A stretch of 9,893 nt of DNA from Anaerolineae bacterium (GCA_030673735.1 DAOVIK010000044.1:1-9893), one strand, 5' to 3'; shown: positions 1-8,020, counted from the stretch's first letter. The notes: generated from the sequence alone by a model not told the origin. Program-made: numbers and translations.

Positions 1-213
1 ATTCTATATATAGTTCACTTCCACAATTAGCTCTCTTAGTGGGGCGCGGATGAGCGGCTGGCGCCCATCTCAAAGCTTAACCTATCAGAATAGACCACGG
101 GCGCCCAGTCTGCCGCTAAGCGCTGTTCGTCCCGTCGCCCCCTCCAGCCTACAACATGCCATTGGCTGGTGCAAAGGGCATTCCGTCGGGATAACCGTGC
201 CATCCCTGTCGAA

Positions 214-371
214 TCAGGTTTCTTGGTTGGCCTTCTCGAGGACAAGGATGGCCTGGTTAAGGCCGATGGATTCGGAGCGTGCTATCCAGCGGCGGAGGGT
301 GGAAGGATGGATGCTAAGTTGGCGGGCGAGGGTGCTTCAGGATTATCCCAATCCGTGTGGGGTGCTGGCAT
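214..371 (-). pseudogene. Small helix-turn-helix protein gene, split by an apparent one-base frameshift
   Basis: Reading leftward, an ATG at 371-369 opens a frame encoding MPAPHTDWDNPE. At 336-338 the sense continues in another frame as STLARQLSIHPSTLRRW and on to a TGA at 216-214. One extra A in the GAAGC stretch (GAAAGC) would join both parts into a 52-residue protein. The second part has the look of a helix-turn-helix: a TLARQLSI helix, a turn at HP, then a recognition helix STLRRWIARS. Its codons favour G/C in the third position, as in the neighbouring genes. A possible ribosome site (GAGG) lies about 10 bases before the ATG. The frame begins 12 bases after the dinG stop, so the two could share a transcript. 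It could be a decayed gene, an assembly error, or a chance frame. I do not recognise the family; a small DNA-binding protein or the N-terminal remnant of a transposase/resolvase are options. Confidence 0.45.
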
Positions 372-383
372 GCGCCGGCGGCC

Positions 384-3176
384 TCACTTCCCCAACCAGC
401 GCGCGGCGGCCTCCGGAAGCTCGTGCATAGGACCTTGGCGAATGGTGCAACGAGGCAGCGAATCGATGAAGGCGCGCCCGTAGTGCTTGCTTAGCACGCG
501 ATGGTCGTAGATCACGGCAATGCCCCGGTCCGATTTGGTGCGAATCAGCCGGCCGAAGCCTTGGCGGAAGCGCAGGATGGCTTCGGGCACCATGTACTCG
601 CCGAAAGGCGAATCGTAGGTCTCCGAGCGGGAGGCAACGATCGGATCACTGGGAACATCAAATGGAAGCCGGGTGATGGCCAAGACCGAGAGCGCCGGTC
701 CCGGAACGTCCACGCCTTCCCAGAATGATCTGGTGCCCAGCAGCACGGCTTGATCGGCGGCACGGAAGGTCTCCAGTAGAGCATGCCTGGATGCTCCTTC
801 TCCTTGCTCGTAGACCAGGATCCCATCGGCCCCGAGGGGGGCGGAGATGGCGCGAGCTATGCGCCGCAGTTGGCTATAGGAGGTGAAGAGCACCAAGGCA
901 CGCCCGTTTGTTGCCCGACACAGAGCCGCCAGCGATTGCTCCAGGCTGCGGTGGTATGGTTGGCCTGCGTTTGGTTCTGGGATGTCGGTGACCAGGTAGA
1001 GCAGGGTGGAACTCTCGTAATCGAAGGGAGAGCCAAGCGCCAGATCGTCGGCGTCATCGGCGTTCAAGCGACGGCGGATGAAGTCGAATTCACCTGCGGT
1101 GGTCAATGTGGCCGAGGTCATGATAACGGCTTCTTTTTCATACCACAGGAAGCGCTCGACCAAGGGTCCCACCTCAAGCGGAGCGGCGTGCAGGGAAGGC
1201 ATTGGCTGACGGGTGGATTGCTCCAGCCAGAAGATCGTGTTGGGAGAGGGCTCGAAGATGATGCTTTCGAGATGGCTGTGCATCTCGGCGAGACTGCGTG
1301 CATGACCCCGCAGGGCTACCGCCAGGTCTTCGGCACCGGGGCCTGCCTGAACAGCATATTCGGCCAGATCGTCACCCATGGCGCTTAGATCCTGGCTGAT
1401 GCTCTTCAGGGGAGAGCGCAGGGTTTCCCAAGCCACCTCGACTTCCGACCAGTGGGGCAGCGTCCGTGTGGAGGCAAGGACACGCTCTTGCTGGCCATAA
1501 GGTCCCAAGGATTCACCCTCGCGCCTGCCTTCAAGGAACGTCGCCAGCACCGCAAACAGATCGGTAGTTAGTTGATGACAATCCTTAGCGCGGGCGCTGA
1601 TGGAATCAGTTGTTTGGCGAACCAGAGCGATCTTCTCCGGAGGCAATTCCTTTTGGGCAAGTTGGAGCACTCTGGCAAGCATGCCTCCATCGCCGACAGT
1701 CAAGTCACGCAGCTGGCGCTGCATATTGCCTGCGGTCACCTGCACTTTCAAGCCCTGTGTGGTTGCTGATTCGAGGTGATGCGCCTCGTCCACGATCAGA
1801 TAGCGATACTCGGGTATCACGCGGCTTCCGGTTACGATGTCGGCCAACAACAGGGCGTGGTTGACGATCACCACGTGTGCGCTTTCGGCCGCCTCACGGG
1901 CGAGATAGTATGGACAAGCACCGCTCGCGCCTCGCTGGCAAGATTCCGGTGAGCAATCCTCGCTGTCAGCTGAGAGGCGTGCCCAAACGGCGGGCCCGCC
2001 ACCGCGAGCAATGTTGATCTCGTTGCGATCCCCTGTTCCTCCCCGCTGTAGCCACACCAGAGTTTTTGCCAGCATACGCGCCTCATCGGCGTCACGCGGC
2101 CCAATGCGACGCATTGCGGCCAATCTGCGAGGACATAGATAGTTTCCACGCCCCTTGAGCACAGCCGCGTGCCACTCTGCTTGCATAGCCTCCCGCAGAT
2201 CTGGAATATCTTTGTGCACCAATTGGTCCTGCAAATGTATGGTATTGGTTGAGATGACGAGTCGCTGGCCATTTTGCTCGGCCCACGCAAATGCGGGCAG
2301 CAGGTAGGCCATGGATTTCCCGATTCCCGTGCCAGCTTCCACCAACAAGTGCTGTTGGTTGGAGAGCGCCTTGGCCACCGCCTTCAGCATGTTTGCTTGT
2401 TGTGAGCGGAATTCGTAACCGGGGAAATGGCGGGATAGCGCGCCACCCGGCTCCACGGCGGAGGAGATCTCCTCTTCATCCAACGGCGTGATCTCGGCCG
2501 CGGGCGTGAGCGCTGCACCAACTGTTTCGCGGGCATTGAAACGTGGGATGAACTGTGGCGTTGGCTTCTCCGTATCTGTGATGGCTGCAGTTTTTCGGTG
2601 GTAGGCCTCATCAAAGAGCCATCCTGCTCCCCAGGCGACATCGGCGCCGAAATGAGCGATCTCCTGGATCAATTCCAGCGGCAGTTCATCCAGCAGATCA
2701 CAAAACCGCAGGAAGACCATGCGTGTGGTTTGTGCATCATCCAGCGCCCGATGCGCAGTTTTTACAGGTACCTCAAGGAAGCTGGCTAGCGCCCCAAGGC
2801 TGTACCGCGCGGCAGAAGGCAGGAGCACGGATGCTAGATCGTACGTATCCAGCGCTTCATTTGACTGGAATAGGCCCTTGCGGCGCAGAAAATCGAGATC
2901 GAACTGGACGTTGTGCCCTAGTATGGGAAGATCTCCGACGATGGCTTGAAGATCCGGCAATACCTGCGTGATGCGGGGCGCGCCGGCAAGCATGTCGTCG
3001 GTGATGCCTGTGATTTGGGTGATAAGAGGAGATAGCGGCTGGCCGGGATTGACCAGTGTGCTCCATTCCTTCTCCACCCTCGAACCACGGAACTGAACAA
3101 CACCGATCTCAATCACGGCGTCCCGGCTGGGGTCGAGCCCCGTAGTTTCCAGGTCGAGGGCTATCAGTGTCTGCAT
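384..3176 (-). CDS. dinG: DnaQ exonuclease-DinG helicase fusion (ATP-dependent Fe-S helicase)
   Basis: A 930-residue cytoplasmic DNA-processing enzyme. The N-terminal DEDDh 3'-5' exonuclease (about residues 1-160) shows ExoI ALDLETTG (D8, E10), ExoII HNVQFD (D93) and ExoIII HRALDD (H142, D147). A linker leads to a superfamily 2 XPD/DinG-like helicase: Walker A EAGTGIGKS (280-288), DEAH box (463-466), TSAT (687-690), GTRSFWEGVD (814-823) and QGFGRLIR (872-879). Four cysteines (C348, C408, C413, C421) between Walker A and the DEAH box sit where DinG/XPD proteins bind a 4Fe-4S cluster. Known relatives unwind DNA 5'-3'; the exonuclease fusion resembles the Gram-positive DinG layout, although there the exonuclease may accompany a helicase without the cluster. 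The open frame extends 80 codons further upstream into moxR, but the start at 3176 places the ExoI motif at residue 8 as expected. No Shine-Dalgarno precedes it. The gene is divergent from moxR. Confidence 0.95.
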   Translation of the reverse strand: MQTLIALDLETTGLDPSRDAVIEIGVVQFRGSRVEKEWSTLVNPGQPLSPLITQITGITDDMLAGAPRITQVLPDLQAIVGDLPILGHNVQFDLDFLRRKGLFQSNEALDTYDLASVLLPSAARYSLGALASFLEVPVKTAHRALDDAQTTRMVFLRFCDLLDELPLELIQEIAHFGADVAWGAGWLFDEAYHRKTAAITDTEKPTPQFIPRFNARETVGAALTPAAEITPLDEEEISSAVEPGGALSRHFPGYEFRSQQANMLKAVAKALSNQQHLLVEAGTGIGKSMAYLLPAFAWAEQNGQRLVISTNTIHLQDQLVHKDIPDLREAMQAEWHAAVLKGRGNYLCPRRLAAMRRIGPRDADEARMLAKTLVWLQRGGTGDRNEINIARGGGPAVWARLSADSEDCSPESCQRGASGACPYYLAREAAESAHVVIVNHALLLADIVTGSRVIPEYRYLIVDEAHHLESATTQGLKVQVTAGNMQRQLRDLTVGDGGMLARVLQLAQKELPPEKIALVRQTTDSISARAKDCHQLTTDLFAVLATFLEGRREGESLGPYGQQERVLASTRTLPHWSEVEVAWETLRSPLKSISQDLSAMGDDLAEYAVQAGPGAEDLAVALRGHARSLAEMHSHLESIIFEPSPNTIFWLEQSTRQPMPSLHAAPLEVGPLVERFLWYEKEAVIMTSATLTTAGEFDFIRRRLNADDADDLALGSPFDYESSTLLYLVTDIPEPNAGQPYHRSLEQSLAALCRATNGRALVLFTSYSQLRRIARAISAPLGADGILVYEQGEGASRHALLETFRAADQAVLLGTRSFWEGVDVPGPALSVLAITRLPFDVPSDPIVASRSETYDSPFGEYMVPEAILRFRQGFGRLIRTKSDRGIAVIYDHRVLSKHYGRAFIDSLPRCTIRQGPMHELPEAAARWLGK

Positions 3177-3191
3177 GGCGTGAGTGGGCGG

Positions 3192-3200
3192 ATTATAACA
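3192..3200 (-). promoter_or_regulatory. Extended -10 promoter element for dinG
   Basis: On the minus strand the sequence reads TGTTATAAT, a perfect TGn-TATAAT extended -10. No good -35 is visible 17 bases upstream, which is usual for extended -10 promoters. Transcription would begin near 3185, giving a leader of only about 9 bases before the dinG ATG at 3176. That fits the lack of a Shine-Dalgarno site there. Confidence 0.55.
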
Positions 3201-3217
3201 CCCGGGTCGGTCATCCG

Positions 3218-3226
3218 TGCTATACT
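3218..3226 (+). promoter_or_regulatory. Extended -10 promoter element for the moxR cluster
   Basis: TGCTATACT matches TGn-TATAAT with one mismatch. The start site would be near 3233, inside an 8-bp palindrome TTCGCGAA (3230-3237), leaving a leader of about 32 bases before the moxR ATG. This element occupies the place where the -35 of the divergent dinG promoter would lie, so the two polymerases may exclude each other. Confidence 0.5.
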
Positions 3227-3264
3227 CGCTTCGCGAAAAGCCAAACCAACCCAAGTGAAATCTC

Positions 3265-4206
3265 ATGAAACCAATCAGTGAACTAGCTCTGCGTCTGCGG
3301 CAGAACGTGCAGAAGGTCATCGTTGGCAAACAACACGCGATTGACATCGCGCTCGCTGCTGTGCTTTGTGAGGGACACATCTTGTTGGAGGACGTCCCTG
3401 GAATCGGAAAGACCACGCTCGCCAGAGCGCTGGCGGTCTCCCTGGGATGCTCCTTTCAACGAATCCAATTCACCCCCGATCTGCTTCCATCTGACGTAGT
3501 GGGCATCAACTGGTTCAACCAGAAAGTCCAGTCCTTTGAATACCGCCCGGGTCCGGTGATGAGCCAAGTGGTATTGGCGGACGAGATCAATCGCGCTACG
3601 CCTCGCACGCAAGCGGCCATGCTGGAAGCGATGCAGGAGCGACAGGTGACCGTGGATGGTGTCACACGCCCTGTACCGCGTCCCTTTTTGGTTCTGGCCA
3701 CTCAGAATCCGGTTGAACTCGAGGGCACTTTCCCCCTCCCTGAGGCGCAGTTGGACAGATTCCTTCTGCGTCTGCAGATTGGCTACCCCGACGAGTCGGA
3801 GGAAGCGCAGATCCTCTTGCGCTTCGGCAAGGAAGATCCGCTAGCCACACTGGAGTCCGTGAGTACCCCGGAAGAAGTACTTGAAGTGCAAGAGCTGCGT
3901 AGGCAGGTGCGCATAGAGGACACGTTGCTAAGCTATGCAGTCGATGTGGCGCGTGCCACTCGCGAACACAACGAAATCCTATTGGGTGCCAGCCCGCGGG
4001 CCACCTTGGGCCTATATCAGATGGCGCAGGCTTGGGCCGGTGTGGCTGGGCGCGAATTTGTGGTGCCCGACGACATCAAGATGATGGCGCCGTATGTGCT
4101 TACGCACCGGCTGATCATCGCTCCTCAGGCACAGCTCCGAGGACGCCGGGCCGAGGAGCTTGTGGCCGACATCGTCGATCAAGTTCCCGTTCCTGTCGAG
4201 GAGTAA
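3265..4206 (+). CDS. MoxR-family AAA+ ATPase
   Basis: A 313-residue AAA+ ATPase of the MoxR class, thought to act as a chaperone-like ATPase that matures or assembles partner complexes, often with von Willebrand A-domain or DUF58 proteins. Visible motifs: Walker A DVPGIGKT (43-50), Walker B VVLADE (102-107), sensor 1 ATQNP (N148), a candidate arginine finger in LDRF (R165) and sensor 2 SPRAT (R245). The length is normal for the family. It has only a weak ribosome site (AAGTGA). It heads the cluster with the DUF58 gene 2 bases downstream. The actual client is not known; the family role is established only in general terms. Confidence 0.95.
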   Translation: MKPISELALRLRQNVQKVIVGKQHAIDIALAAVLCEGHILLEDVPGIGKTTLARALAVSLGCSFQRIQFTPDLLPSDVVGINWFNQKVQSFEYRPGPVMSQVVLADEINRATPRTQAAMLEAMQERQVTVDGVTRPVPRPFLVLATQNPVELEGTFPLPEAQLDRFLLRLQIGYPDESEEAQILLRFGKEDPLATLESVSTPEEVLEVQELRRQVRIEDTLLSYAVDVARATREHNEILLGASPRATLGLYQMAQAWAGVAGREFVVPDDIKMMAPYVLTHRLIIAPQAQLRGRRAEELVADIVDQVPVPVEE

Positions 4207-4208
4207 GC

Positions 4209-5426
4209 GTGAGCAAGCGTTTCACGCTCAGAGAGGCATGGCTGTGGCTGTGCATCCTGCTGCTGGCGGTGGGTTTCGCGTTTCGGGCGGGAGGCGTGCT
4301 CGCGCTTGCTGCTGTCCTGCTTCCGATCTACTTCATCTCTTGGCTGTGGAACCGATTTTCGTTACGCAATGTGACATACGAACGCAGGCTGCAGTATCGA
4401 CGAGCTTTCCCTGGTGAGGAAGTGGATTGCCAGATTTTGATCGAAAACGGCAAGCTCCTTCCGCTTGCATGGCTGCGTGTGAGAGATCGCTGGCCGCGCG
4501 CCGTGGCACCTGAGGGCGACCGGCTTACCATTCCTACGCACTCCCTCGAAGAATTGCAGCTCAACCTTGTTATGGTGTTGCGCGGCCTGGCGCGCATCCG
4601 GCGGAATTTCAAACTCATCTTCCGGCAGCGGGGCCACTACACCGTGGGGCCCGTCATTACCAACTCGGGAGATCCGTTTGGCCTGTTCCACTCTGAGACC
4701 ACCATCGAGCGCCGCGAGCATCTGGTGGTGTTTCCCGAGCTGCGACCTCTTGAGGATCTGGGACTCCAGGCAGAAGATCCTTTCGGCGAAAAGCGCGCTC
4801 GCCAGCGCCTGTTCGATGACCCTAATTTGCCCATTGGCGTGCGCGACCACCAAGCCGAGGACGGATTCCGGCGCATTCATTGGCCAGCAACGGCCAGAGT
4901 TGGTCGTCTGCAGAGCCGCGTTTACCAACCCGTCTCAGGAACCGATTGCGTGGTCTGCCTGAACGTTACCACTCTCGAACACCACTGGATGGGCGTTTTG
5001 CCAGATCTGTTTGAAGAACTAGTCAGGGTGTCAGCAGCGTTTGTGTACGAATCTTACAATCAGCGCTACCGCGTCGGCTTGATCTCCAACGGTACGGTCG
5101 CACACGGCGGCCAGCCATTTCGCATTCCTCCCGGCAGGTCTCCAAAACACCTGCCGCGGCTTCTTGAGGCGCTTGCCAGCGCATCGCCGATTGTCACCGC
5201 GCCGTTCGCCCAGTTCCTGCTCAAGCAGGCGCCGCACGTCGAGTATGGATCCACGCTGCTTGTTGTAACCGCGGTGACACCCCCCGAGCTCGTTGAAGCT
5301 CTGGTGCGCTTGCGGGCTCGAACCAGGCGTACGGCATTGTTCTCATTGGCAGAGGAACCTCCACCCTTCATACCCCGTGTGCAGACTATCCATCGTCCCT
5401 TCTCCTTCGTAAAGGGGCCCGGATGA
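4209..5426 (+). CDS. DUF58 domain-containing membrane-anchored protein
   Basis: A 405-residue protein with two hydrophobic segments near the N-terminus (about 11-24 and 27-46). A soluble region follows, carrying the DUF58 signature VRDHQAEDGFRRIHWPATAR (211-230), the counterpart of the family's usual R-Y-pGD-RRIHWKASAR. The start is taken at GTG 4209 because GAGGAG (4198-4203), at the end of moxR, sits 5 bases upstream; the frame stays open further left but only over moxR. The last four bases overlap the next start (ATGA), indicating translational coupling. DUF58 proteins are nearly always paired with MoxR ATPases and are presumed partners; their biochemical role is unsettled. The signature has WPATAR instead of the common WKASAR. 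Confidence 0.92.
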   Translation: MSKRFTLREAWLWLCILLLAVGFAFRAGGVLALAAVLLPIYFISWLWNRFSLRNVTYERRLQYRRAFPGEEVDCQILIENGKLLPLAWLRVRDRWPRAVAPEGDRLTIPTHSLEELQLNLVMVLRGLARIRRNFKLIFRQRGHYTVGPVITNSGDPFGLFHSETTIERREHLVVFPELRPLEDLGLQAEDPFGEKRARQRLFDDPNLPIGVRDHQAEDGFRRIHWPATARVGRLQSRVYQPVSGTDCVVCLNVTTLEHHWMGVLPDLFEELVRVSAAFVYESYNQRYRVGLISNGTVAHGGQPFRIPPGRSPKHLPRLLEALASASPIVTAPFAQFLLKQAPHVEYGSTLLVVTAVTPPELVEALVRLRARTRRTALFSLAEEPPPFIPRVQTIHRPFSFVKGPG

Positions 5427-6976
5427 CCTCCAACTCGGTAGGTGTTCGAGTGCTACGAGATGCCTCGCCGCGTAGAAAGCGAACGTGGCACGAGCTATCC
5501 GTAGCGATGCTCCTGCTGCTCGAGATTAGCTTGGTAGTTCCATGGCTGCGAGCCATTTCCAGCAGTGCTTCACATCTGAGCACATGGCAGGTCATGCTAT
5601 TGCTGATGATCCATGCTTACATGGCCCTATATGCCAGTCGCCTGCTGGATCGTTTCAATCTCGGTGGGGGGTTGAGAGTCATCATCCTGTTTGGTCTGTT
5701 CACTGTGAGCATGGCGCTGACGCTTTGGGTTCTGGTCGTGGGTAGTGGGGAAGCTCTACCGGATCCCGGTGGGGCGCTGCAATCCCTTGCCGCCATGCTG
5801 ATTGGCTCTTCAAACGGACTTGTCGTGATCTTATCTGTGCTCTTCGCGTGGTGGCGCGGTTTGCTGGCAGCGAGCGCTGAAACGGTGGGCATGCAAGCGA
5901 CCGGATTGCGCTTCCGACTGGGCGTATTGACCATGGGGCTGTTCGGAGTGGTCTTTCTTCGGACCAAGGCGGAATATCTTCTCGAAGTTCTCCCGCTGTT
6001 TATTGGATCTGCACTGTTGGCAATGGCCCTCAGTCGAGCAGATACGTTGGAGAGCACAAGCGGTTTTGGCCGTACCCCTTTCACAACTGGCTGGTTGGTG
6101 GCGATCGTCGCAATTGTGGGGATCATGCTATTGGCAGGTTTCGTGGTCAACGCTTTCCTGCAGACTCCGCTGGCGCGCGAACTGGCGACATGGTTTGTGA
6201 TTGCGCTAGTGATGGTTGCGGCGATCGTGCTGTCTCCGGTGCTGCTTATCTTGTACTATCTGTTTTCATTCGGACTAACCAAACTCTTCGAGTGGCTGCA
6301 ACTGGACTCAGAAGCAATCGTTGAAACTGATGGTGTAAGTGCGCTCCAAGGGCTCATTCAGCAGCTCCAGGAAGAGGCTGTCAGAGAAGCTCCAGTTCCA
6401 TCGGCCTGGTGGACCGAGAATGCCTGGTTGGTCCAGACTTTACTTATCGTCCTGGGCATTTCCATCCTGGTCATTGTTGTCATGCGCATCGGCAGGCGTG
6501 TCGCTGCGCGCAGGGAAGAATTAGAGCTTGTAGAAGGGGAAGATCTGCTCTCGAGCAGAAGCCTGATGGACGGCATGAGGCGTGGATTGGAAAGGGCACG
6601 CGAAATGCTGAATATCGGGAACATGCTTCGTTCTGTACGCCGCGAAATCGCGGCTTCCTCGATCCGGCGTGTGTATGCTCGATTGTTGGATCTGGCCGAA
6701 AAGCGCGGCCGAGCGCGGAAACCATCCGAGACTCCCGAGGAGTTCCTTGAGGGCTTGTATGAGTTGTTCCCCGATCATCATGAGCAATCCGCTGAGATCA
6801 CGCGGGCATACGTGTTGGTGCGCTATGGCGAATTCCCCGAGGATTTGGTCCACCCCGGACGGGTTTTCCGGAGTTGGCGAGCGATCCGCGACGGGGCGCG
6901 AGGGAGGGGCTCAGCTCGCAAGGAACCTCAGGAAGATCTGGCTCAGGATGGTGATGATAGGGGCAACGATGAATAG
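5423..6976 (+). CDS. Polytopic membrane protein with C-terminal DUF4129 domain
   Basis: A 517-residue integral membrane protein. Hydrophobic segments lie at about 24-46, 55-72, 83-107, 122-145, 166-180, 185-203, 222-246, 255-286 and 335-355. A charged cytoplasmic-type tail follows. Residues about 412-478 (SSIRRVYARLLDLAEKRG, then SETPEEFLEGL and AYVLVRYGEF) match the DUF4129 pattern. In many MoxR-DUF58 clusters the third gene is a TgpA-type protein with a transglutaminase core between the membrane part and DUF4129. Here I see no room for that core and no Cys-His-Asp pattern; only about 48 residues, including LQGLIQQLQEEA, separate the transmembrane blocks. The ATG overlaps the DUF58 stop by four bases, and AAAGGGG lies upstream. 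It ends in a low-complexity charged tail. The domain call is from pattern recognition. Confidence 0.85.
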   Translation: MTSNSVGVRVLRDASPRRKRTWHELSVAMLLLLEISLVVPWLRAISSSASHLSTWQVMLLLMIHAYMALYASRLLDRFNLGGGLRVIILFGLFTVSMALTLWVLVVGSGEALPDPGGALQSLAAMLIGSSNGLVVILSVLFAWWRGLLAASAETVGMQATGLRFRLGVLTMGLFGVVFLRTKAEYLLEVLPLFIGSALLAMALSRADTLESTSGFGRTPFTTGWLVAIVAIVGIMLLAGFVVNAFLQTPLARELATWFVIALVMVAAIVLSPVLLILYYLFSFGLTKLFEWLQLDSEAIVETDGVSALQGLIQQLQEEAVREAPVPSAWWTENAWLVQTLLIVLGISILVIVVMRIGRRVAARREELELVEGEDLLSSRSLMDGMRRGLERAREMLNIGNMLRSVRREIAASSIRRVYARLLDLAEKRGRARKPSETPEEFLEGLYELFPDHHEQSAEITRAYVLVRYGEFPEDLVHPGRVFRSWRAIRDGARGRGSARKEPQEDLAQDGDDRGNDE

Positions 6977-7029
6977 GTTTGGGGGTTAGATTGGGTGATT
7001 GATCTATTGCACCTTGGCGGGGCGATCCA

Positions 7030-7656
7030 ATGAACAAGCCACAGGTAGACGATCTGAAGCTCGTCCGCCAAGCGGCTTCGGATCTGGATGCCTTTGGTGA
7101 GTTGTACGAGCGCCATGTGCGGCGCATCTATAACTACATCTACTTTCGCACAGGCAACCATCATGACGCCGAGGATCTAACGGCACGCGTTTTTGAGCGA
7201 GCGTTGCGGCACATTCCCAAGTTCGAGGATAAGGGTGTTCCGTTCTCGGCATGGCTTTATCGCATAGCCCATAACTTGGTGGCGAACTGGCACCGCGATC
7301 GGAGCAGACGCCCGGTTGTGCCCCTGGATGATCGCTTCCTTTCCAAAGGTGGACGCAATCAACCAGAGGCCGAGGCTGTCAGCCAGGAGGAACAACGGTT
7401 GCTGCTGGCAGCAGTTCATCTCTTGCCGTCGGATCGCCAGCAGCTGCTGATCTTGAAGTTCGTGCAGCGCTTCTCCAATGCCGAAATCGGACAGATCATG
7501 GGACGGACGGAGGGCGCCATCAAGAGCCTGTATCATAGAACTCTCAATTCGCTGCGCGATGATCTGGCCCGGATACTAAAGGAAGGCATCGCCAAGGAAG
7601 ATCCGGAGCAGGCCGAGAAGGAGGAGAAACCAACAGGGAAGGAGAAGCCCAAGTGA
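7030..7656 (+). CDS. ECF-type RNA polymerase sigma factor
   Basis: A 208-residue sigma-70 family protein of the extracytoplasmic-function type. Region 2 (about 21-92) contains AFGELYERHVRRIYNYIYFR, then DAEDLTARVFERAL and FSAWLYRIAHNLVANWHRDR, which form the core-binding and -10 recognition part. Region 4 (about 122-180) contains LLPSDRQQLLILKFVQRFSN and the helix-turn-helix AEIGQIMGRTEGAIKSLYHR for -35 recognition. It has no region 3. A Lys/Glu/Pro-rich tail (185-208) is extra. It lies 53 bases after the DUF4129 gene and could be part of the same transcript; no clear promoter was seen in that gap. The ribosome site is weak (GGCGGGG). The downstream small membrane gene is its likely regulator. 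Target promoters are unknown. Confidence 0.93.
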   Translation: MNKPQVDDLKLVRQAASDLDAFGELYERHVRRIYNYIYFRTGNHHDAEDLTARVFERALRHIPKFEDKGVPFSAWLYRIAHNLVANWHRDRSRRPVVPLDDRFLSKGGRNQPEAEAVSQEEQRLLLAAVHLLPSDRQQLLILKFVQRFSNAEIGQIMGRTEGAIKSLYHRTLNSLRDDLARILKEGIAKEDPEQAEKEEKPTGKEKPK

Positions 7657-7659
7657 AAA

Positions 7660-7692
7660 TCCCAGCCAGATGGGAGCGGGATCGGGCTGGGA
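7660..7692 (+). other. Hairpin between the sigma factor and membrane-protein genes
   Basis: TCCCAGCC (7660-7667) pairs perfectly with GGCTGGGA (7685-7692) across a 17-base loop. No T-run follows, so it is unlikely to be a full terminator. It may modulate RNA stability or the relative expression of the two genes, or be chance in a G-rich spacer. Confidence 0.35.
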
Positions 7693-7711
7693 GGGATGGG
7701 GGAGGATTGGC

Positions 7712-8020
7712 ATGTTTGGCGAACGCATACCTAACGCGTTGAACAAGGATCAGCTCATCGATTGGTTGGAGCAGGTGCTGCAGCCTGTCGAGCCCAGCCG
7801 ACGATTCCTTCGCCGGCTGCGAGCCAGGCTGGTGACGTATCAAGGGGGACGTCTACCATCAGGCTGGCTGCTTGTGGTCGCTGGCGGCCTGATCTTGGTC
7901 ATCGCGGTGATATCGCTGGGGATTGCGCTGCGTTTTTTGATTGGCCTATTGAGCTTGTTGGGATTGGGCCGGGAGACGCGCCGGCGCCGCAAGAAGGATA
8001 TGCAACCCACAACCACTTAG
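7712..8020 (+). CDS. Small membrane protein, candidate anti-sigma factor
   Basis: A 102-residue protein. A polar N-terminal region (1-49, with LIDWLEQVLQPVEPSRRFLRRL) precedes one long or two close hydrophobic segments (about 51-85). A basic stretch GRETRRRRKK (86-95) follows. I chose ATG 7712 because a strong GGAGG (7701-7705) lies 6 bases upstream; a start 14 codons earlier lacks this and begins with a glycine/tryptophan-rich stretch. It follows the ECF sigma gene by 55 bases on the same strand, the usual place for a membrane-bound anti-sigma factor. It lacks the zinc-binding HxxxCxxC motif of ZAS anti-sigma factors and I do not recognise the family. The regulatory role is inferred from position and topology only. 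It is the last gene before the terminator. Confidence 0.75.
   Translation: MFGERIPNALNKDQLIDWLEQVLQPVEPSRRFLRRLRARLVTYQGGRLPSGWLLVVAGGLILVIAVISLGIALRFLIGLLSLLGLGRETRRRRKKDMQPTTT

Noticed and set aside
1..48. TATATATA-rich left edge as a leftward promoter.
   Set aside because: No properly spaced -35 and the window ends, so the target cannot be seen.
188..206. GGGAT...ATCCC hairpin after the helix-turn-helix frame as a terminator.
   Set aside because: Only a 5-bp stem and no T-run on either strand.
50..483. Rightward open frames across the left end (126 and 104 codons).
   Set aside because: They lie partly antisense to dinG and to the helix-turn-helix frame, have no family-like motifs and no ribosome sites.
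783..1388. A 201-codon frame antisense to dinG.
   Set aside because: A shadow of the well-supported dinG gene; the translation shows no recognisable domain.
3177..3416. An 80-codon N-terminal extension of dinG to 3416.
   Set aside because: It would overlap moxR and both promoters and adds low-quality sequence before the exonuclease motif.
4362..4928. A 188-codon frame antisense to the DUF58 gene.
   Set aside because: It is opposite a gene with a clear signature and coupled neighbours; no domain seen.
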